A DNA stretch of 64,000 nt from Pseudorhodobacter sp. E13 (GTDB lineage Bacteria > Pseudomonadota > Alphaproteobacteria > Rhodobacterales > Rhodobacteraceae), in NCBI RefSeq assembly GCF_003991405.1, contig NZ_RPEN01000157.1, forward strand, positions 62,001-126,000. Direction: 5' to 3'. Positions within the stretch are counted from its first letter, which is position 1, and each line of letters opens with the position of its first letter. Under the pieces are notes generated by a model that saw only the letters and a program-made list of their open reading frames with translations, made no database searches and was not told where the DNA came from. The position numbers and the translations under genes are program-made. Of the stretch, positions 28,614 to 38,075 are shown piece by piece.

Positions 28614-30344
28614 ATGCGCAACCAGATCAGCTTTCATCAAGACCCGCAGGATCTTTTTCTGAATCCGGCACAGGATTCCGGGGTCACGCTTTTGTTTTCG
28701 GCGGCGTTTTTCTGGCGAGAGGTGGAACCTGCGCTGATTACCGGTTTTGCCAGTAGCGCGTATCCCGAGATGAACCACAAAATCGAAGCCTTTCTAACCG
28801 TGACCCGCCGCCACAAGGCGTTTTCCAAAGCAGTTGAGTTCAACACGGTGCCGGTTTTGCTGCAAAACGCATCATTCCGGAAATCTTTTTCGTTGGCGAA
28901 TGATAAATGCCTGCTCAGCGGGGCGTCGGGCACGCGGCTGCTGAACCGCTATTGCTGGGAGAATGAGGAGGAAGATCACGACCCCGAGGAGACACTTGTC
29001 GCCTATTTCCGGAAATGTCAGGCAAAGAATCACGCCGCTTCAATTCCTGTGTGGCAAGGCCCGTTGCCGCAGGGTGTCGCCATCGCGATTGAGTGCCGCA
29101 ATACCTTTAATTACTATCATTTTATCACGGAATCCTTGTCTCAACTGGCGGTTTTGGCCGAAATTGGCTTTGCGGGTGATATCTTTTTCCACTTTCCCAA
29201 CAACCCGGAAAAGACCCGCCCTTTTGCCGCCGATTTCGTGGCAGCCCTGTTCCCGGAGCTTGCAGGCCGGGTGTTTTTTGAGAGGGCCCCCAAGGATTAT
29301 GACTATGTGATCACAGCCTTGGATTTCTTTAGCACCTATTTCCAGTTCCCGGCCGAAGTGGTCGGCAGTCTGGACCATCTGGCGCCGTCGGATGCGATGT
29401 GGCGGGGGCAGGATGCCTATCGCGGGTCGCAAGCGATTCTGGCGATGAACAGTTTTCACGCCAGCTTGCGCGCCTTGCGCAAACGCGCGCTGGCGGCGAT
29501 TGAGGGCCATGATTTCAGCCATCTGCCCAAGCGGTTTTTCGTTGGTCGCGATCGCACCCAAGCCCGCGACCGTAAGATGGATGGTGAAGCGCAGTTGTTC
29601 GAGATGCTGCAACTCTTTGGCTTTGACTATGTCGTGTTTGAGCATCTGACCCCGTTGGATCAAATCGCCCTCATGGCGAATGCCGAGATGATGGTGTCGT
29701 ATCACGGGGCGGGCTTTACCAATATGCTGTTTGCCGGGCCGCAGGCCTATGTGCTGGAACTGGGCACGTTGCAAACCGCGATTTACCGCTGGGGCGATTT
29801 CTGGAGCATCGCCCATGCCGCCGGGTGCCGCTATGTTTCCTTCTTTGCCGATTACAACAAGGCCGACCCACTACAGGACCCGTCTTTTGATGTGGATGGG
29901 ATCGTGCCTGTCGCCCTTTCAGATCGCGCGGTGGCTGAGGTAATGACGTTTATCGTCTCTATTCTTGGGAAAACGCCCGATTTGCCCTCGGCCCAAACGG
30001 TTCAGATTCTTGCCGAGCGTCTGATCGCCGTGCATGAATTTGACCGCGTGCTTTTGCTTTTGGAACGGCATGCGCGCTTTGTTCCGGGTCATCTGGCCCT
30101 GTGCCTTGCCAAAGCCGAATGTCACAAGCACCGAGGGGAGTTCCATTCGGAGCTGTTCGCGCTGCATCAAGCCTATGAAGCGGACCGAGAGCGCTGGCAA
30201 ACCCTGATCCGGATGATCTGGTGCGCCAAGAAATGCGATGCGCCGGATGTGATGACATGGGCCTTGGCCTGTCTGCGGCATGATTTTCCGAAACGCTATG
30301 CCGTCTTGACCAAGACAAAGCCTTGGATGCGGCAAATTGCCTGA
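28614..30344 (+). CDS. GT61-family (DUF563) glycosyltransferase with a helical C-terminal extension
   Basis: 576 aa, soluble. NTFNYYHFITESLSQLAVLAEIG (near residues 163-185) and MMVSYHGAGFTNMLFAGPQAYVLELG (His364 in HGAG) are the two signatures of glycosyltransferase family 61, which in bacteria is found with capsule or exopolysaccharide loci. The last 120 residues (AERLIAVHEFDRVLLLLERH... onwards) are helical and repeat-like, similar to TPR solenoids. No other polysaccharide gene is adjacent. The frame runs far upstream; I chose ATG 28614 because the preceding translation is the shadow of mutS. Acceptor and sugar are unknown. Confidence 0.75.
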   Translation: MRNQISFHQDPQDLFLNPAQDSGVTLLFSAAFFWREVEPALITGFASSAYPEMNHKIEAFLTVTRRHKAFSKAVEFNTVPVLLQNASFRKSFSLANDKCLLSGASGTRLLNRYCWENEEEDHDPEETLVAYFRKCQAKNHAASIPVWQGPLPQGVAIAIECRNTFNYYHFITESLSQLAVLAEIGFAGDIFFHFPNNPEKTRPFAADFVAALFPELAGRVFFERAPKDYDYVITALDFFSTYFQFPAEVVGSLDHLAPSDAMWRGQDAYRGSQAILAMNSFHASLRALRKRALAAIEGHDFSHLPKRFFVGRDRTQARDRKMDGEAQLFEMLQLFGFDYVVFEHLTPLDQIALMANAEMMVSYHGAGFTNMLFAGPQAYVLELGTLQTAIYRWGDFWSIAHAAGCRYVSFFADYNKADPLQDPSFDVDGIVPVALSDRAVAEVMTFIVSILGKTPDLPSAQTVQILAERLIAVHEFDRVLLLLERHARFVPGHLALCLAKAECHKHRGEFHSELFALHQAYEADRERWQTLIRMIWCAKKCDAPDVMTWALACLRHDFPKRYAVLTKTKPWMRQIA

Positions 30345-30436
30345 CGGCGCGCTGTGCCATTTGAAACGCCAACGCTGCATTGTGCCATCGCGCGCGCCTG
30401 TCTAATATCCCCGAAACATCGGAGGAAAAACGGCCC

Positions 30437-32695
30437 ATGGCTCCAAAAAACCGCGTCACGCCCGAAGAGGCACTTGCTTACCACCTTGAACCAAAGCCGG
30501 GTAAGTATGAAATCACCGCCTCAACGCCAATGGCCACCCAGCGTGATTTGTCGCTGGCCTATTCGCCGGGCGTGGCGGTGCCGGTTCAGGCCATCGCGGA
30601 TAACCCCGAAGCGGCCTATGATTACACGGTCAAAGGAAATATGGTTGCTGTGATCACAAACGGCACGGCCATTCTGGGCATGGGGAACCTTGGGGCGCTT
30701 GCGTCCAAGCCGGTGATGGAAGGCAAGGCGGTTCTGTTCAAGCGGTTTGCCGATGTGAACGCGATTGATCTGTGCCTTGATACCGAAGACGCGGACGAGT
30801 TTATCAAAGCGGTGTCGCTGATGGGCCCCACCTTCGGCGGCATCAACCTTGAGGATATCAAGGCGCCGGAATGTTTCATCATCGAACAGCGGCTCAAGGA
30901 AATCATGGACATCCCGGTGTTCCACGACGATCAGCATGGCACAGCCGTGATCTGTGCCGCAGGGTTGATCAATGCGTTGGAACTGTCTGGCAAGAAGATC
31001 GAGGATGTTCGGATCGTTCTTAATGGGGCAGGGGCGGCGGGGATCGCTTGTCTGGAACTGCTGAAATCCATGGGCGCGCAGCATAACAACTGCATCATGT
31101 GCGACACCAAGGGCGTCATCTACCAAGGCCGCACCGAAGGTATGAACCAATGGAAATCGGCCCATGCCGCCAACACCGAATTGCGGACGCTGGAAGAGGC
31201 GATGAAGGGCGCAGATGTGTTTCTGGGCGTTTCGGCCAAAGGCGCGGTGACGCCGGAAATGGTCTCTAGCATGGCGGAAAACCCGGTTATTTTTGCCATG
31301 GCCAACCCAGACCCCGAAATCACCCCCGAAGAAGCGCATGCCGTGCGCCCGGATGCGATTGTCGCGACAGGCCGCTCTGATTACCCCAATCAGGTGAACA
31401 ACGTTCTTGGCTTTCCCTATCTGTTCCGCGGCGCGCTCGATATCCATGCCCGCGCCATCAATGACGAAATGAAGATCGCCTGCGCCAATGCGCTTGCCAA
31501 ACTGGCCCGCGAAGATGTGCCGGATGAGGTTGCCATGGCCTATGGCCGCAAGCTGAGCTTTGGCCGCGATTACATCATCCCCACCCCTTTTGATCCCCGG
31601 CTGATCTATGTGATCCCGCCAGCGGTCGCCAAGGCGGGAATGGATACTGGTGTCGCCCGCAGGCCGATCATTGATCTGCACGCCTATGAGTTGACGTTGA
31701 AATCCCGGATGGACCCGACAGCCTCGATCCTGCAAGGCATCCATGCCCGCGCGCGGCAGGCACAAGCCCGGATGATCTTTGCCGAAGGCGATGACCCCCG
31801 CGTGCTGCGCGCCGCCGTTGCCTATCAACGCGCGGGCCTGGGCAAATCCATCGTCGTCGGGCGCGAAGCCGATGTGAAGGAAAAGCTGGAAGCCGCAGGC
31901 CTCGCCGATGCCGCCCGAGAGTTGGAGATCGTGAACGCAGCCAACACCCGCAATCTGGAGGTCTATCGCGAATTTCTGTATAAACGCTTGCAGCGTAATG
32001 GTTTTGACCGGGCAGATATCCACCGCCTTGCTGCCCGTGATCGCCATGTGTTTGCCTCGCTGATGTTGGCGCATGGGCATGGTGACGGACTTGTCACCGG
32101 GGCCACGCGCAAATCGGCGCATGTGCTGTCACTCATCAATCATGTGTTTGACGCCAAGGCCACGGATGGTGCAGTGGGTGTCACGGCACTGCTGCACAAA
32201 GGCAAAATCGTGCTGATCAGTGACACTTTGGTGCACGAATGGCCAGAGCCGGAAGACCTTGCCACCATCGCCACCAAAGCCGCAGGCGTTGCCCGCAATC
32301 TGGGGCTGGAACCGCGCGTGGCCTTTGTGTCCTTCTCTACCTTCGGCTATCCGGTGTCCGAACGCGCAACCAAGATGCACCAAGCACCAAAAGTGCTGGA
32401 TGCCCGCAAGGTCGATTTCGAATACGAAGGCGAAATGACAGTCGATGTGGCGCTCAACACGGATATCGCCGCGCATTACCCTTTCAGCCGCCTTACGGGG
32501 CCCGCCAATATCCTCGTCGTTCCCGCGCGGCATTCGGCTTCTATTTCGGTGAAATTGATGCAGGAAATGGCAGGGGCAACCGTTATCGGCCCGATTCTGA
32601 CCGGGGTGAAACATCCGATCCAGATTTGCAGCACCAACTCCACAGTGAATGACATTCTCAACATGGCCGTCATGGCCGCCTGCAAAGTGGGATAA
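30437..32695 (+). CDS. maeB: NADP-dependent malic enzyme fused to a phosphotransacetylase-like domain
   Basis: 752 aa. The N-terminal half (to about residue 425) oxidatively decarboxylates malate to pyruvate: SLAYSPGVAVPV, FKRFADVNAIDLCLDT, VFHDDQHGTAV and VLNGAGAAGIA are malic-enzyme motifs. The C-terminal half, from about residue 430 (ARQAQARMIFAEGDDPRVLRAA), resembles phosphate acetyltransferase and ends VKHPIQICSTNSTVNDILN. In this MaeB class the second domain binds acetyl-CoA and is regulatory rather than catalytic. GGAGG lies 11 nt before the ATG. Copy C of the hairpin element follows. Confidence 0.96.
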   Translation: MAPKNRVTPEEALAYHLEPKPGKYEITASTPMATQRDLSLAYSPGVAVPVQAIADNPEAAYDYTVKGNMVAVITNGTAILGMGNLGALASKPVMEGKAVLFKRFADVNAIDLCLDTEDADEFIKAVSLMGPTFGGINLEDIKAPECFIIEQRLKEIMDIPVFHDDQHGTAVICAAGLINALELSGKKIEDVRIVLNGAGAAGIACLELLKSMGAQHNNCIMCDTKGVIYQGRTEGMNQWKSAHAANTELRTLEEAMKGADVFLGVSAKGAVTPEMVSSMAENPVIFAMANPDPEITPEEAHAVRPDAIVATGRSDYPNQVNNVLGFPYLFRGALDIHARAINDEMKIACANALAKLAREDVPDEVAMAYGRKLSFGRDYIIPTPFDPRLIYVIPPAVAKAGMDTGVARRPIIDLHAYELTLKSRMDPTASILQGIHARARQAQARMIFAEGDDPRVLRAAVAYQRAGLGKSIVVGREADVKEKLEAAGLADAARELEIVNAANTRNLEVYREFLYKRLQRNGFDRADIHRLAARDRHVFASLMLAHGHGDGLVTGATRKSAHVLSLINHVFDAKATDGAVGVTALLHKGKIVLISDTLVHEWPEPEDLATIATKAAGVARNLGLEPRVAFVSFSTFGYPVSERATKMHQAPKVLDARKVDFEYEGEMTVDVALNTDIAAHYPFSRLTGPANILVVPARHSASISVKLMQEMAGATVIGPILTGVKHPIQICSTNSTVNDILNMAVMAACKVG

Positions 32696-32723
32696 ATCGC
32701 TTGACGGGGGCCTCTCGCCCTCG

Positions 32724-32770
32724 TTTCATCTATTGTTAAATATCCCGGGGTCCGGGGCAGCGCCCCGGCT
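32724..32770 (+). repeat. intergenic AAATA/GC-hairpin element, copy C
   Basis: 28 nt after the maeB stop: TTTCATCTATTGTTAAATATCC, then GGGGTC and the hairpin CCGGGGC-AGC-GCCCCGG region (32752-32768). It lies 36 nt before the next start. The AAATA block is slightly diverged (TTGTTAAATA in place of TTGGTCCAAATA). Confidence 0.75.
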
Positions 32771-32805
32771 CTGTGCCCTGCGATCCCGTCGAAACAGGGG
32801 CAGAC

Positions 32806-33672
32806 ATGGCCATCTATACGCTCGGTTCCATCAATATCGACCACGTCTATCAAGTGCCGCATCTGCCCCGACCGGGTGAAACCCTTGCGGCAACTGACTA
32901 TGTTCAAGGTCTGGGCGGCAAAGGCGCAAACCAATCCGTTGCCGCCGCCAAAGCGGGTGCGCGGGTGTTTCACATTGGCGCCATCGGCACCGATGCCGCC
33001 TGGACGCTAGAGGCGCTGCAACGCCATGGTGTCGACACCAGCAATGTTACCCAGATCAAAACCCCAACCGGCCACGCCATCATCCAGCTCGATCCACAAG
33101 CCGAAAACTGCATCACGCTGTTTCCTGGCGCCAATCGTCAAATATCGGATGCCATGGCCGCCCGCGCCTTGGCCTCAGCCCGGCCCGAAGACACGCTTCT
33201 GATGCAGAATGAGACCTCGGCCCAATCTTCCACCGTCCGGCTGGCTGCCGATATGGGGTTGCGCATCCTGTATTCCCCCGCGCCTTTCGATCTGACGGCG
33301 CTGCAAGAGGTGATGGCTTACACCTCCCTTCTTTTGATGAATGAAGGCGAAGCGGCAGAAATGGTGGATGCCTTCGGTGCCTTGCCTGACTGCGATGTCA
33401 TCATCACGCGCGGGGCGGATGGCGCGGAATGGCATAGCCCCAAAGCAGAGCCTCTGTTCATGCGCGCTTTTCCCGTCACTGCTTTGGATACCACCGGCGC
33501 GGGCGATTGTTTCGCCGGAACCATCGCAGCAGCCCTTGATGCTGGTCTTTCACCCGAGCAGGCCCTGCGGCGCGCTTCTGCTGCGGCTGCGCTTCAGGTC
33601 ACACGCCTTGGTGCCGCGGCCGCCATGCCGACCGCCGCCGAAGTTGACATGTTTCTGCAAACTGCTCCGTGA
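32806..33672 (+). CDS. PfkB-family carbohydrate kinase, ribokinase-like
   Basis: 288 aa. The first PfkB signature GLGGKGANQSVAAAKAGA carries the substrate-binding glycines, and the second, DTTGAGDCFAGTIAAAL, holds the catalytic base Asp234. GSINIDHVYQVPHLPRPGET at the N-terminus is closest to ribokinases, so phosphorylation of ribose or a related sugar is likely. No transporter or sugar regulator is next to it, so the substrate is unproven. AGGGG precedes the ATG. Its stop codon directly abuts the convergent msrA stop with no gap. Confidence 0.85.
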   Translation: MAIYTLGSINIDHVYQVPHLPRPGETLAATDYVQGLGGKGANQSVAAAKAGARVFHIGAIGTDAAWTLEALQRHGVDTSNVTQIKTPTGHAIIQLDPQAENCITLFPGANRQISDAMAARALASARPEDTLLMQNETSAQSSTVRLAADMGLRILYSPAPFDLTALQEVMAYTSLLLMNEGEAAEMVDAFGALPDCDVIITRGADGAEWHSPKAEPLFMRAFPVTALDTTGAGDCFAGTIAAALDAGLSPEQALRRASAAAALQVTRLGAAAAMPTAAEVDMFLQTAP

Positions 33673-34296
33673 TTACTTCACGAAAGGCGCGGCCTTACCC
33701 CAAAGCTGCTTGACCCGTGCATCACGACCGCAAGCGCTGCGATAAAACTTATACGCCTCCGCTTGCGATTTTGGCCCGCGCCGGGTGATTACGATGTTCT
33801 GCCCCTTGTAGTAATCCTGATGATAGCCCTCGGCCTTCCAAAACGGTCCCGCAGGCAATATCGGCGTCACGATCTTGCGCCCCAAGGCCTTGGCTGCCTG
33901 TGCCTTCTCTGCCTCTGCCGCTGCCTTTTGTGCCGCGTTCAACGGGAAAACGGCGGTGCGATAACTGTCGCCCCGATCGCAAAACTGCCCCCCGGCATCC
34001 GTCGGATCAACGGAGCGGAAGAACAGTCCGATAATCTGGTCATAGCTGATCTTGGCATTGTCAAACGTGATCTCAACCGCTTCATAATGCCCTGTGCCAC
34101 CTTTGCCGACCTGCTTGTAAGTCGGGTTCGCGGTGGTTCCCCCGGTATAGCCCGAAACAACGCGCTTCACCCCGGAAACGGATTCGAAATCCGACTCAAC
34201 GCACCAGAAACACCCTCCGGCGACCACCGCCTTTTCCGTTGCCGCCTGCGCTACGCCGCTACCCAGCGCCAAACTCAGCAAAACCCATTTCCACAT
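33673..34296 (-). CDS. msrA: exported peptide methionine sulfoxide reductase MsrA
   Basis: 207 aa. It reduces the S epimer of methionine sulfoxide in proteins. The catalytic motif GCFWC is at residues 28-32 with Cys29 as nucleophile, followed by GYTGGTTANPTYKQV and GHYEAVEI. The N-terminus MWKWVLLSLALGSGVAQA is a signal peptide, placing the enzyme in the periplasm. A start at 34296 has GGGAGG at good spacing; longer frames to 34323 or 34368 spoil the signal peptide. Near the C-terminus lie KAEGYHQDYY, with the conserved Tyr pair, and CGRD, with a likely resolving Cys. Confidence 0.93.
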   Translation of the reverse strand: MWKWVLLSLALGSGVAQAATEKAVVAGGCFWCVESDFESVSGVKRVVSGYTGGTTANPTYKQVGKGGTGHYEAVEITFDNAKISYDQIIGLFFRSVDPTDAGGQFCDRGDSYRTAVFPLNAAQKAAAEAEKAQAAKALGRKIVTPILPAGPFWKAEGYHQDYYKGQNIVITRRGPKSQAEAYKFYRSACGRDARVKQLWGKAAPFVK

Positions 34297-34411
34297 CGCC
34301 AAAGCCTCCCTTTTCGCAAACATGGCGCACCGACCCGCGCCAAGGCAACACAACTCCCCCGTTGTCACGGCAAGGTGATGCTCCTAACCTCGCCGCAAAA
34401 CAGGGGGCCAC

Positions 34412-35311
34412 ATGACCGACCACATCACGACGCATCAATCCGAGGAAGATGCCCGCAACGACTCCATCCTCATCTGGCTGAACGGGAAACTGGTGCCGAA
34501 AGCCCAAGCTTTGGTTTCAGTCTACGACTCCGGCTTCATGCTGGGCGATGGCGTCTGGGAAGGGCTGCGGCTTTACAACGGCAGATGGTCTTTTGCCGAT
34601 GAGCATCTGGACCGGTTGTTTGAGGCTGCAAAAGCGATCGACCTGACAATCGGCCTGACCCGTGATCAGTTGATGACCGCACTCACCGATACACAGGCCG
34701 CCAATCAAATGACCACCGACGCCCATGCCCGGCTGATGGTGACCCGCGGCGTCAAAACCCGTCCTTTCCAGCATCCGGGCCTGTCGCGTCAAGGGCCAAC
34801 GATCACCATCATCATGGAACATTCCAAACCGAAAATCCCGCGCCCGATCCGCCTTGCCACGGTCCCACACCTGCGCGGGCTGCCCATGACCCAAGATCCA
34901 AAGCTGAACTCTCACTCCAAACTCAATTGCATCCTCGCCTGCATTGCCGCCGAAAAGGCCGGCGCGGATGAGGCGCTGATGCTGGATGTGCATGGTTTCG
35001 TAAACACGACGAATGCCTGCAATTTCTTCATCGTCAAAAAGGGCCAGGTTTGGACCAGCACAGGCGACTATTGCATGAACGGCATCACCCGCCAAAAGGT
35101 CATAGATCTGTGCCACGCCAATGATATCCCGGTGTTCGAACGCAATTTCAGCTTAGTCGATACTTATTCCGCCGATGAAGCTTTCCTCACAGGCACCTTT
35201 GGGGCGCAAACACCGGTGGGTCAGATTGATGGCCGCCAAATCGGCACCGGCGAAATGGGCCCCGTCACCACGCACCTGCGCAGCCTTTACAAAACCCTCG
35301 TCGGTGCCTGA
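34412..35311 (+). CDS. class IV (branched-chain/D-amino-acid type) aminotransferase
   Basis: 299 aa PLP enzyme. The catalytic lysine is Lys170 in NSHSKLNCILA. The N-terminal VYDSGFMLGDGVWEGLRLYNGR and C-terminal FNL-like SLVDTYSADEAFLTGTFGAQTPVGQIDGR are class IV signatures. The length fits IlvE, but the Phe/Tyr gate and the sequence around GRPFQHPGL-like KTRPFQHPGLSR do not settle whether it uses L-branched-chain or D-amino acids. A sulfotransferase-like gene follows after copy D of the hairpin element. I leave the symbol blank for this reason. Confidence 0.8.
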   Translation: MTDHITTHQSEEDARNDSILIWLNGKLVPKAQALVSVYDSGFMLGDGVWEGLRLYNGRWSFADEHLDRLFEAAKAIDLTIGLTRDQLMTALTDTQAANQMTTDAHARLMVTRGVKTRPFQHPGLSRQGPTITIIMEHSKPKIPRPIRLATVPHLRGLPMTQDPKLNSHSKLNCILACIAAEKAGADEALMLDVHGFVNTTNACNFFIVKKGQVWTSTGDYCMNGITRQKVIDLCHANDIPVFERNFSLVDTYSADEAFLTGTFGAQTPVGQIDGRQIGTGEMGPVTTHLRSLYKTLVGA

Positions 35312-35315
35312 TCTC

Positions 35316-35374
35316 ATCTTGGCCCAAATACCTCACGGGGGGTGCGGGGGGTGTGAAACCCCCCGCTCCTCCGG
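35316..35374 (+). repeat. intergenic AAATA/GC-hairpin element, copy D
   Basis: 4 nt after the aminotransferase stop: ATCTTGGCCCAAATACCTC, then a GGGG stretch and the hairpin GCGGGGGG-TGTGAAA-CCCCCCGC (35344-35366). The first block matches copy A at nearly every position. Confidence 0.8.
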
Positions 35375-35395
35375 TCACAGCAAAGGGAACGGAAT

Positions 35396-36118
35396 ATGAA
35401 AATCGCGATGTGGTCCGGGCCACGCAATCTGTCAACCGCCATGATGTATAGCTTTGCCGCGCGGGGTGATTGCGCCGTGGTGGACGAACCTTTCTACGCC
35501 GCTTATCTGGCGCAAACTGGCATCATTCACCCGATGAATGATGAAATTCTCGCCAGCCAACCAACGGACCCGGCACAGGTTGCTGCCACGCTCATCGGCT
35601 CTAACCCCGCACAAAAACCGATTTTCTACCAAAAACACATGACGCATCACATGCTTCCCGGCATGGACCTGTCCTGGATGGCGCAATGCGAGAATGTCTT
35701 TTTGATCCGCCACCCCGCCCGCGTCATCGCCTCCTATGCCCGCAAACGCGAAGGGCCAAGCCTTTCAGACATCGGCTTTCCGCAGCAAGCGGCCCTGTTC
35801 CAGCGCGAGGCAGATCGCCTTGGCCGCCCACCCATCGTGATCGACAGTGTCGATATCCGCGCCGATCCTGCCGTGGCACTGGCCAAGCTTTGCGCGGCGC
35901 TGCACATTCCCTTTACCGAAAACATGCTTCACTGGCCTGCAGGCGGCCACGCCGATGACGGCATCTGGGCCACGCATTGGTATGGCGCGGTCCACCGCTC
36001 CACCGGGTTCGAAGAGGCCGAGGGCCCGCTGCCAGCGCTTCGTGCTGAATACGCAGACCTTCTCGCGCAGGCCCTGCCGTATTACGAGGCGATGGTGCCG
36101 TTCAAAATCACGCTCTAG
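35396..36118 (+). CDS. sulfotransferase-like protein
   Basis: 240 aa, soluble. The N-terminus KIAMWSGPRNLSTAMMYSF is a PAPS-binding 5'-phosphosulfate loop of the PxxxxSxxL type, and the middle VFLIRHPARVIASYARKR is the 3'-phosphate-binding strand-loop of sulfotransferases. Relatives are often found next to branched-chain aminotransferases, as here. The acceptor is unknown, and some members may not be sulfotransferases at all. AAGGGAACGG precedes the ATG. Confidence 0.75.
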   Translation: MKIAMWSGPRNLSTAMMYSFAARGDCAVVDEPFYAAYLAQTGIIHPMNDEILASQPTDPAQVAATLIGSNPAQKPIFYQKHMTHHMLPGMDLSWMAQCENVFLIRHPARVIASYARKREGPSLSDIGFPQQAALFQREADRLGRPPIVIDSVDIRADPAVALAKLCAALHIPFTENMLHWPAGGHADDGIWATHWYGAVHRSTGFEEAEGPLPALRAEYADLLAQALPYYEAMVPFKITL

Positions 36119-36201
36119 CGAAAAAAGAAAGATGGCGCTGAAACTTTCCCCGGCTGGTTTGCGTAGCTTCGGCATAAGTCACGCAACCATCAAAGGGAAA
36201 C

Positions 36202-36615
36202 ATGATGAAATTTGTAACATTCACCACCGCCACGCTGCTTTCCACCACCATGGCCTTTGCGGCGGGCGATATGGTTCAAGGCGTCACTGCCGCTGATCAG
36301 TCCGTTGCAAACGGGATCGTCTCGGCAGAAAAGATCACGGCGGCGCAAAATGGTTGGCTGGTTGTCCACCGCACCGATGCCAGCATGAAGCCCGGCCCCG
36401 TTGTTGCCTATGCCCCGATCCGTGAAGGCGAAACGATGGATGTTGCCGCCATCCTGACAGAGCCGGTCGCCCCCGGTGATATGCTGATGCTTATGGTGCA
36501 TGGCGAAGATGGCGGCAATATCGTCGGCAATTTCGAATATACGCTGGGCGCGAAAGAAGATGGCCCAGTGCGGATTGATGGCAACTTGGTGATGACCGTG
36601 ATCACCGTGCAATAA
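36202..36615 (+). CDS. secreted protein with a DUF7282-like domain
   Basis: 137 aa. A signal peptide (MMKFVTFTTATLLSTTMAFAAG) is followed by one beta-rich domain: NGWLVVHRTDASMKPGPVVAYAPIREGETMDVAAILTEP and then DMLMLMVHGEDGG. This pattern (WLVVHxxD..PGPVVAxxPIxxG, then LHxDxG) matches the DUF7282-type cupredoxin-like domain by memory. I can see no copper ligand set. Function unknown, probably periplasmic. AAAGGGAAAC precedes the double ATG. A two-way terminator follows. Confidence 0.65.
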   Translation: MMKFVTFTTATLLSTTMAFAAGDMVQGVTAADQSVANGIVSAEKITAAQNGWLVVHRTDASMKPGPVVAYAPIREGETMDVAAILTEPVAPGDMLMLMVHGEDGGNIVGNFEYTLGAKEDGPVRIDGNLVMTVITVQ

Positions 36616-36633
36616 GCACCGCTTTGGCCAAAT

Positions 36634-36671
36634 AAAAAACGCGGGCGCATCCTTTTGCGCCCGCGTTTTTA
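36634..36671. terminator. bidirectional terminator
   Basis: An 11-bp perfect stem ACGCGGGCGCA / TGCGCCCGCGT flanked by AAAAA on the left and TTTTT on the right. It can serve both the DUF7282-like gene (plus) and argG (minus). Confidence 0.9.
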
Positions 36672-36699
36672 TTTTCTAGTCCTTCGGTTTTTGCCCCGA

Positions 36700-37941
36700 T
36701 CAGCCTTTAACCCGCGCGTTGCGGGTGGCAATCAGTTTCAGACGCAGCGCGTTCAAGCGGATAAAGCCTGCGGCGTCTTTCTGGTCATAGGCACCCGCAT
36801 CATCTTCAAAGGTCACATGCGCTTCGGAATAAAGCGAATGCTCGGACCAGCGGCCCACGCAGCTTGCAACGCCTTTATACAGTTTCAACCGCACGGTGCC
36901 GGACACATGTTCCTGCGATTTGTCGATCAGGGCTTGCAGCATTTCCCGCTCGGGGCTGAACCAGAACCCGTTATAGATCAGCTCGGCATAGCGCGGCATG
37001 ATGCTGTCTTTCAGGTGGCCCGAGCCTGCATCAAGCGTGATCTGTTCAATCCCGCGATGCGCTTCCAGCAGCACGGTGCCGCCGGGGGTTTCATAAATCC
37101 CGCGGGATTTCATGCCGACAAAGCGGTTTTCCACGAAATCCAACCGTCCGATTCCGTGCTTGCCACCCAATTCGTTCAGCTTGGTCAAAATCGTGGCCGG
37201 GCTCATCGCTTCGCCATTGATCGCGACTGCATCGCCTTTTTCAAAGGTGATCTCGATATATTCCGGCGTGTTCGGCGCGTCCTCGGGGGACACGGTGCGC
37301 TGATACACATATTCCGGCGCTTGCTCCGCCGGGTTTTCCAGTGCCTTACCTTCGGAAGAGGTGTGCAGCAGGTTCGCATCAACCGAGAAGGGCGCCTCGC
37401 CGCGCTTGTCCTTGGCAATCGGAATCTGGTTCGCTTCGGCAAATTCCAGCAGCTTGGTGCGGCTGGTCAGATCCCATTCGCGCCAGGGGGCGATCACCTT
37501 GATTGACGGGTCCAGCGCATAGGCGGAAAGTTCAAACCGCACCTGGTCATTGCCTTTACCGGTCGCGCCATGGGCGACTGCATCGGCCCCATGCTCATGC
37601 GCCAGTTCCACAAGACGCTTGGAAATCAGCGGGCGGGCAATAGAGGTGCCCAGCAGGTAAAGCCCTTCATACAGCGCATTGGCGCGGAACATCGGGAAAA
37701 CGAAATCGCGCACGAATTCCTCGCGCACGTCTTCGATGTGGATATTCTTGGGGTCGATGCCCAAAAGCACGGCTTTCTGGCGCGCTGGCTCCAGTTCTTC
37801 GCCTTGGCCCAGATCGGCGGTAAAGGTGATAACCTCACAGCCATATTCCGTTTGCAGCCATTTCAGGATGATAGAGGTGTCCAGCCCGCCGGAATAGGCG
37901 AGGACGACTTTTTTAGGCGCAGATGCTTTTGCGGCAGACAT
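36700..37941 (-). CDS. argG: argininosuccinate synthase
   Basis: 413 aa. ArgG joins citrulline and aspartate with ATP to form argininosuccinate in arginine synthesis. The ATP pyrophosphatase loop [15 protein letters not shown] is at residues 11-25, and [16 protein letters not shown] is the substrate signature, both diagnostic. The start ATG 37941 has GAAGGAGAG upstream; the frame continues to 38052 but without family similarity. It is divergent from ilvA, with a 134-nt gap. Confidence 0.97.
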   Translation of the reverse strand: MSAAKASAPKKVVLAYSGGLDTSIILKWLQTEYGCEVITFTADLGQGEELEPARQKAVLLGIDPKNIHIEDVREEFVRDFVFPMFRANALYEGLYLLGTSIARPLISKRLVELAHEHGADAVAHGATGKGNDQVRFELSAYALDPSIKVIAPWREWDLTSRTKLLEFAEANQIPIAKDKRGEAPFSVDANLLHTSSEGKALENPAEQAPEYVYQRTVSPEDAPNTPEYIEITFEKGDAVAINGEAMSPATILTKLNELGGKHGIGRLDFVENRFVGMKSRGIYETPGGTVLLEAHRGIEQITLDAGSGHLKDSIMPRYAELIYNGFWFSPEREMLQALIDKSQEHVSGTVRLKLYKGVASCVGRWSEHSLYSEAHVTFEDDAGAYDQKDAAGFIRLNALRLKLIATRNARVKG

Positions 37942-38075
37942 TGGTCTCTCCTTCGCGATTTCCCTGCGATTACTGGGAAATCGGGCCGAGGGCAAGCGGT
38001 GGCTTTCTGCCGCAGCCGTGCGCGGAAGCATTGGTCCCGCTTGTTTTTGCACCGCTGATCGGTCTAATCGGCGGT

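Noticed and set aside
30521-32122. A 533-codon minus-strand open frame opposite maeB
   Set aside because: Composition is His/Arg/Gln-rich with no recognisable domain, and maeB motifs are unmistakable on the other strand.
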